Source: an uncultured Eubacteriales bacterium
GTDB lineage: Bacteria; Bacillota_A; Clostridia; Lachnospirales; Lachnospiraceae
Assembly: GCA_902803345.1 (NCBI GenBank)
Contig: CADCPV010000004.1
Coordinates: forward strand, 1 to 8,599
DNA: 8,599 nt
Direction of reading: 5' to 3'
Shown here: positions 6,202-8,599 of the stretch, one piece after another
Layout: every line of letters begins with the position of its first letter
Position numbering within the stretch: the first letter of the stretch is position 1
The notes under the pieces: model-generated
What the model saw: only the letters and a program-made list of their open reading frames with translations
Databases searched by the model: none
What the model was told of the DNA's origin: nothing
Position numbers and translations under genes: made by a program

Positions 6202-7777
6202 CGAAGCTGCCTCCTTTCAGCACATTGTTGTAGAAATCGAGACCGGCGTTCACGGCGTTCGTGACCGCGCTCGAAGTATAGGTACAGCCGGAAATGCCGT
6301 CGATCTCATCTTCTGCCGAAGCGCCGCCGCCCTTCAGCATTTTGAGGGAGCTGACCGCCCGGTTTTTGAACTGTTCATAGAACGAAGGCTCTGCGGCCTG
6401 CATGCCCATGCCGGCGGTTTCATGAAGTTCCGTAAAGGAAATGCCCTGCAGCACGCCGTCCGCGCCGATGCCCATCGAGAGCGTGATATTGCCGTCGTAG
6501 CCGTCGCCGGACGTGACGCTGATGCCGTAACCTGTAATCGCGCCGGAAGCATCTTTTCCGATAATCGCTTCATTGATCGTCGCTTTTCCGAAATCCGTTC
6601 CGTAATAACCGCCGATTCCCGCTATTTTCATATCCAACTGCGGATCAGCTTCGAAGCTTTCCGCCTCCGGAAGCACCTCTTTATAGGAAGCAAGCTTCTC
6701 CAGGCGTTTTTGCTCTTCGATCGTATCCTTGGTCATCGAATAGACACCGCCCAATGCTGCGCCGGTCACAAGCGCGATCAGCGTGAGCACGATCACAGGC
6801 TTCGGAATCTTTTTCCAGAAAGGAAGCTTCGGTTCGCCGTTCTGAAGCGCAATTGCATTTTTCCGGAATGCATAGGGCTTCGGGATGACATAGGTCTCAA
6901 TCAGCGGCGTGAAGAGGTTGCCGATGATGATCGAATAGCTGAAAGAATCCGCTGCTGATCCCGACACCCGGAACAGTGCGCCTAAAACACCAATCAGAAG
7001 ACCGTAGACTGTCTGTCCGAGCCGGCTCACCGGTGAAGTCGTGTAATCGGTTGCCATGTAGAAGGCACCCATGATGACACCGCCGCCGCAGAGGTGCGCC
7101 ATCAGGAACTTCGGATCAAAGCCCTGACCGCCGAACAGGCCCATGAAAACGGTAAATCCGATGATGACGGAAAAACAGATCTGTCCGTGAATGATATCCA
7201 CCGCCCAGAGGACCAGTCCGCCGACAAGGAGCGCCAGAATCGAGGCGCCAATGACACCGCCGCCTGTTCCGAGGAACATGCTCGTGATATTGACGGCTTT
7301 CCCTGCCGCGAGCTCCGCAACCGGGGTTGCCGTTGCGACGCCGTCCACTTCAAAGAGTGTCATGGACTTGCCGAAGCTGATCAGAAGGAAACAGCGGCCG
7401 GCAAGCGCCGGGTTGATGAAGTTTTTGCCGAGGCCGCCGAAGCAGCATTTCGCGACGATAATGGCAAAGGCCGCACCGATGATCGGTCCGTACAGCGGTG
7501 TCGACGGCGACAGCGAAAGTGCCAGCAGGAGGCCTGTGACGACAGCCGAGCCGTCCTTCCAGGTATCGGGCTTTTTGCAGATCTTGTCAAACAAAAACTC
7601 CGAAAGCACCGCTGTTCCGACGGATGCAAGGATGATCCAGAGGGCATGCAGTCCATTTACCACAACGCCGACAACAGCAGTCGGAATCAAAGACGCTGCA
7701 ACGACATACATGATAAACTGTGTCGTCCAGCGGTCTCTTGTCTGCGGGCCGGAGGAAAGATTCAATAATTTACTCAT
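6194..7777 (-). CDS. rnfDG: Fused RnfD-RnfG electron transport subunit
   Basis: This 527-residue protein joins two Rnf subunits normally encoded separately. Residues 1-300 match RnfD: a multi-helix membrane protein with G-x-G-K-N-F-I-N-P-A-L-A-G-R (114-127) and a covalent-flavin motif D145-x5-T151-P. After a charged linker (about 303-326) comes RnfG: one helix (327-346), then an extracytoplasmic FMN-binding domain with H-E-T-A-G-M-G (452-458) and the flavinylation motif D493-G-I-S-G-C-T499, where Cys replaces the usual Ala. T151 and T499 are the predicted FMN attachment sites; the ApbE-type enzyme that would load them is not in the window. The start, ATG at 7777, has GGGAGGG 5 nt upstream and shares ATGA with the rnfC stop; the frame stays open to 7921 inside rnfC, but that extension is spurious. 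No in-frame Met occurs between residues 241 and 348, so RnfG is unlikely to be made separately from its own ATG. The subunit passes electrons between outer-face flavins and may feed NrfA. Confidence 0.92.
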   Translation of the reverse strand: MSKLLNLSSGPQTRDRWTTQFIMYVVAASLIPTAVVGVVVNGLHALWIILASVGTAVLSEFLFDKICKKPDTWKDGSAVVTGLLLALSLSPSTPLYGPIIGAAFAIIVAKCCFGGLGKNFINPALAGRCFLLISFGKSMTLFEVDGVATATPVAELAAGKAVNITSMFLGTGGGVIGASILALLVGGLVLWAVDIIHGQICFSVIIGFTVFMGLFGGQGFDPKFLMAHLCGGGVIMGAFYMATDYTTSPVSRLGQTVYGLLIGVLGALFRVSGSAADSFSYSIIIGNLFTPLIETYVIPKPYAFRKNAIALQNGEPKLPFWKKIPKPVIVLTLIALVTGAALGGVYSMTKDTIEEQKRLEKLASYKEVLPEAESFEADPQLDMKIAGIGGYYGTDFGKATINEAIIGKDASGAITGYGISVTSGDGYDGNITLSMGIGADGVLQGISFTELHETAGMGMQAAEPSFYEQFKNRAVSSLKMLKGGGASAEDEIDGISGCTYTSSAVTNAVNAGLDFYNNVLKGGSFGE

Positions 7778-8599
7778 TTCGACCCTCCCGCAGCCTTTGC
7801 CGCTTCCGCGCGCTTTTTCGCCGTGATCTCCGCCTTGAACTGGCGGAAGATCTGCGTCAGCGGGCGCTTTGCCGGACAGATATAGGAGCAGGAACCGCAG
7901 GCCACACATTCGAGACCCCACAGCTTCTTCTCGTATCGTTCATAGTCTCCTTTTTCCGCGGTCTCCGCCATCATCCCGGGATTCAGGCCCTGCGGACAGA
8001 CCGTCGTACAGCGGCCGCAGTGCAGGCATGCGGTCTGCTGCTTTTCGGCCTTTTCCACTTCGTCCTTTGACATGAGAAGCAGGCCGTTTGTGGTCTTGTG
8101 AATCGGAATCTCAAGAGAACTCAGCGCGAGTCCCATCATCGGGCCGCCGCAGATCGCTTTTTTGAGTTCAGTGCCCTCTTTCACGCCGCCGCAGAAATCC
8201 GCAATCTGAGCGAAACTCGTGCCGTCGTGAACCAGAAGGTTCTTCGGTTCCTTCACAGCGTCCCCGCTGACCGTCATGACATGCATGTACAAAGGTTCGT
8301 TGTAAAGAACCGCCTGTCGGACTGCATACAGCGTTCCCACATTGTCGACAATGCAGCCGACGTCCGCCGGAAGCTTTGAAACCGGAAAATCGATCCCGGC
8401 GATCACCGAGATCAGCGAGCGCTCACCGCCCTGCGGATACTTGGTCTTAAGCGGAAGCACACGGATTTTATCCTTCCCGGCGCAGGCACTTTCCATCGCC
8501 GCAATCGCTTCAGGCTTGTTTTTTTCAATTGCGATCACACCCTCCGCGTTCGGGAAGAGCTGGAGCGTGATTTCCAGGCCTTCGACGATTTCAGATGCA
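7774..8599 (-). CDS. rnfC: Rnf electron transport complex subunit C, 5' end beyond window
   Basis: RnfC is the peripheral cytoplasmic subunit where NAD(H) is thought to react. The frame is open to the right edge, giving 274 visible residues; the family is usually about 440 long, so the N-terminal part is missing. The visible part starts with the family segment E-I-V-E-G-L-E and F-P-N-A-E-G-V-I-A-I-E-K-N-K-P-E-A, which precede any in-frame GTG start. Two [4Fe-4S] motifs lie near the C-terminus: C-L-H-C-G-R-C-x3-C-P (fragment residues 191-201) and C-V-A-C-G-S-C-x3-C-P (231-241). These are followed by a Lys/Ala-rich tail. The stop overlaps the rnfDG start (ATGA). It is the first gene of the visible train, so the promoter must be outside the window. 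Confidence 0.96.
   Translation of the reverse strand, partial: ASEIVEGLEITLQLFPNAEGVIAIEKNKPEAIAAMESACAGKDKIRVLPLKTKYPQGGERSLISVIAGIDFPVSKLPADVGCIVDNVGTLYAVRQAVLYNEPLYMHVMTVSGDAVKEPKNLLVHDGTSFAQIADFCGGVKEGTELKKAICGGPMMGLALSSLEIPIHKTTNGLLLMSKDEVEKAEKQQTACLHCGRCTTVCPQGLNPGMMAETAEKGDYERYEKKLWGLECVACGSCSYICPAKRPLTQIFRQFKAEITAKKRAEAAKAAGGSK
7783..7789 (-). promoter_or_regulatory. Ribosome binding site of rnfDG
   Basis: GGGAGGG on the minus strand lies 5 nt upstream of the ATG at 7777, inside the end of rnfC. It decides the start of the fused gene and excludes the long open extension into rnfC. Confidence 0.8.

Noticed and set aside
6188..6958. Open frame of 256 codons on the plus strand
   Set aside because: Antisense to the RnfG half of the fused gene; no recognisable motif. 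Long antisense frames are expected opposite GC-biased coding DNA.
7094..7768. Plus-strand open frame rich in charged residues
   Set aside because: Antisense to the RnfD half; its charged composition is what the reverse strand of hydrophobic membrane codons produces.
7778..7921. 48-codon N-terminal extension of the RnfD-RnfG gene
   Set aside because: It lies entirely inside rnfC in another frame. The ATG at 7777 has a strong ribosome site and begins with the normal RnfD N-terminus.

Overview
The window looks like a stretch of chromosome from an anaerobic, Gram-positive (Clostridia-like) bacterium. I base this on consistently strong AGGAGG-type ribosome binding sites, the C-(DG)-E-A-B order of the rnf genes, a system II (ResB/ResC) cytochrome c maturation pair, and moderate GC with no drift between genes. 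The genus cannot be fixed from the sequence. No RNA gene, mobile element, CRISPR array or phage feature is visible.

Layout. At the left edge (2-421, + strand) is the 3' end of a uroporphyrinogen-decarboxylase/corrinoid-methyltransferase-like gene. It converges on everything else, and a 17-bp bidirectional terminator (438-483) separates the two sides. The rest of the window is one minus-strand gene train, read from the right edge leftwards: rnfC (5' end outside the window), a fused rnfD-rnfG, rnfE, rnfA, rnfB, nrfA (five-heme ammonia-forming nitrite reductase), a resB-like gene and a resC-like gene. The rnf genes overlap or nearly touch. nrfA starts only 25 nt after rnfB. The largest gap is 117 nt between nrfA and resB, and it holds two RNA hairpins.

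How the genes fit together. Rnf is a membrane ferredoxin:NAD+ oxidoreductase that pumps Na+ or H+ and has flavins on its outer face (RnfD and RnfG). NrfA reduces nitrite to ammonium outside the membrane. ResB and ResC carry haem across the membrane and attach it to apocytochromes, which NrfA needs. No nrfH quinol dehydrogenase is present between or beside these genes. The simplest reading, which is an inference, is a dedicated module in which low-potential electrons from ferredoxin or NADH pass through Rnf to the outer-face flavins and then to NrfA, bypassing quinones. The known parallel is the Rnf-associated multihaem cytochrome MmcA of Methanosarcina. The RnfD-RnfG fusion and a cysteine-rich RnfE tail are further departures from the textbook complex.
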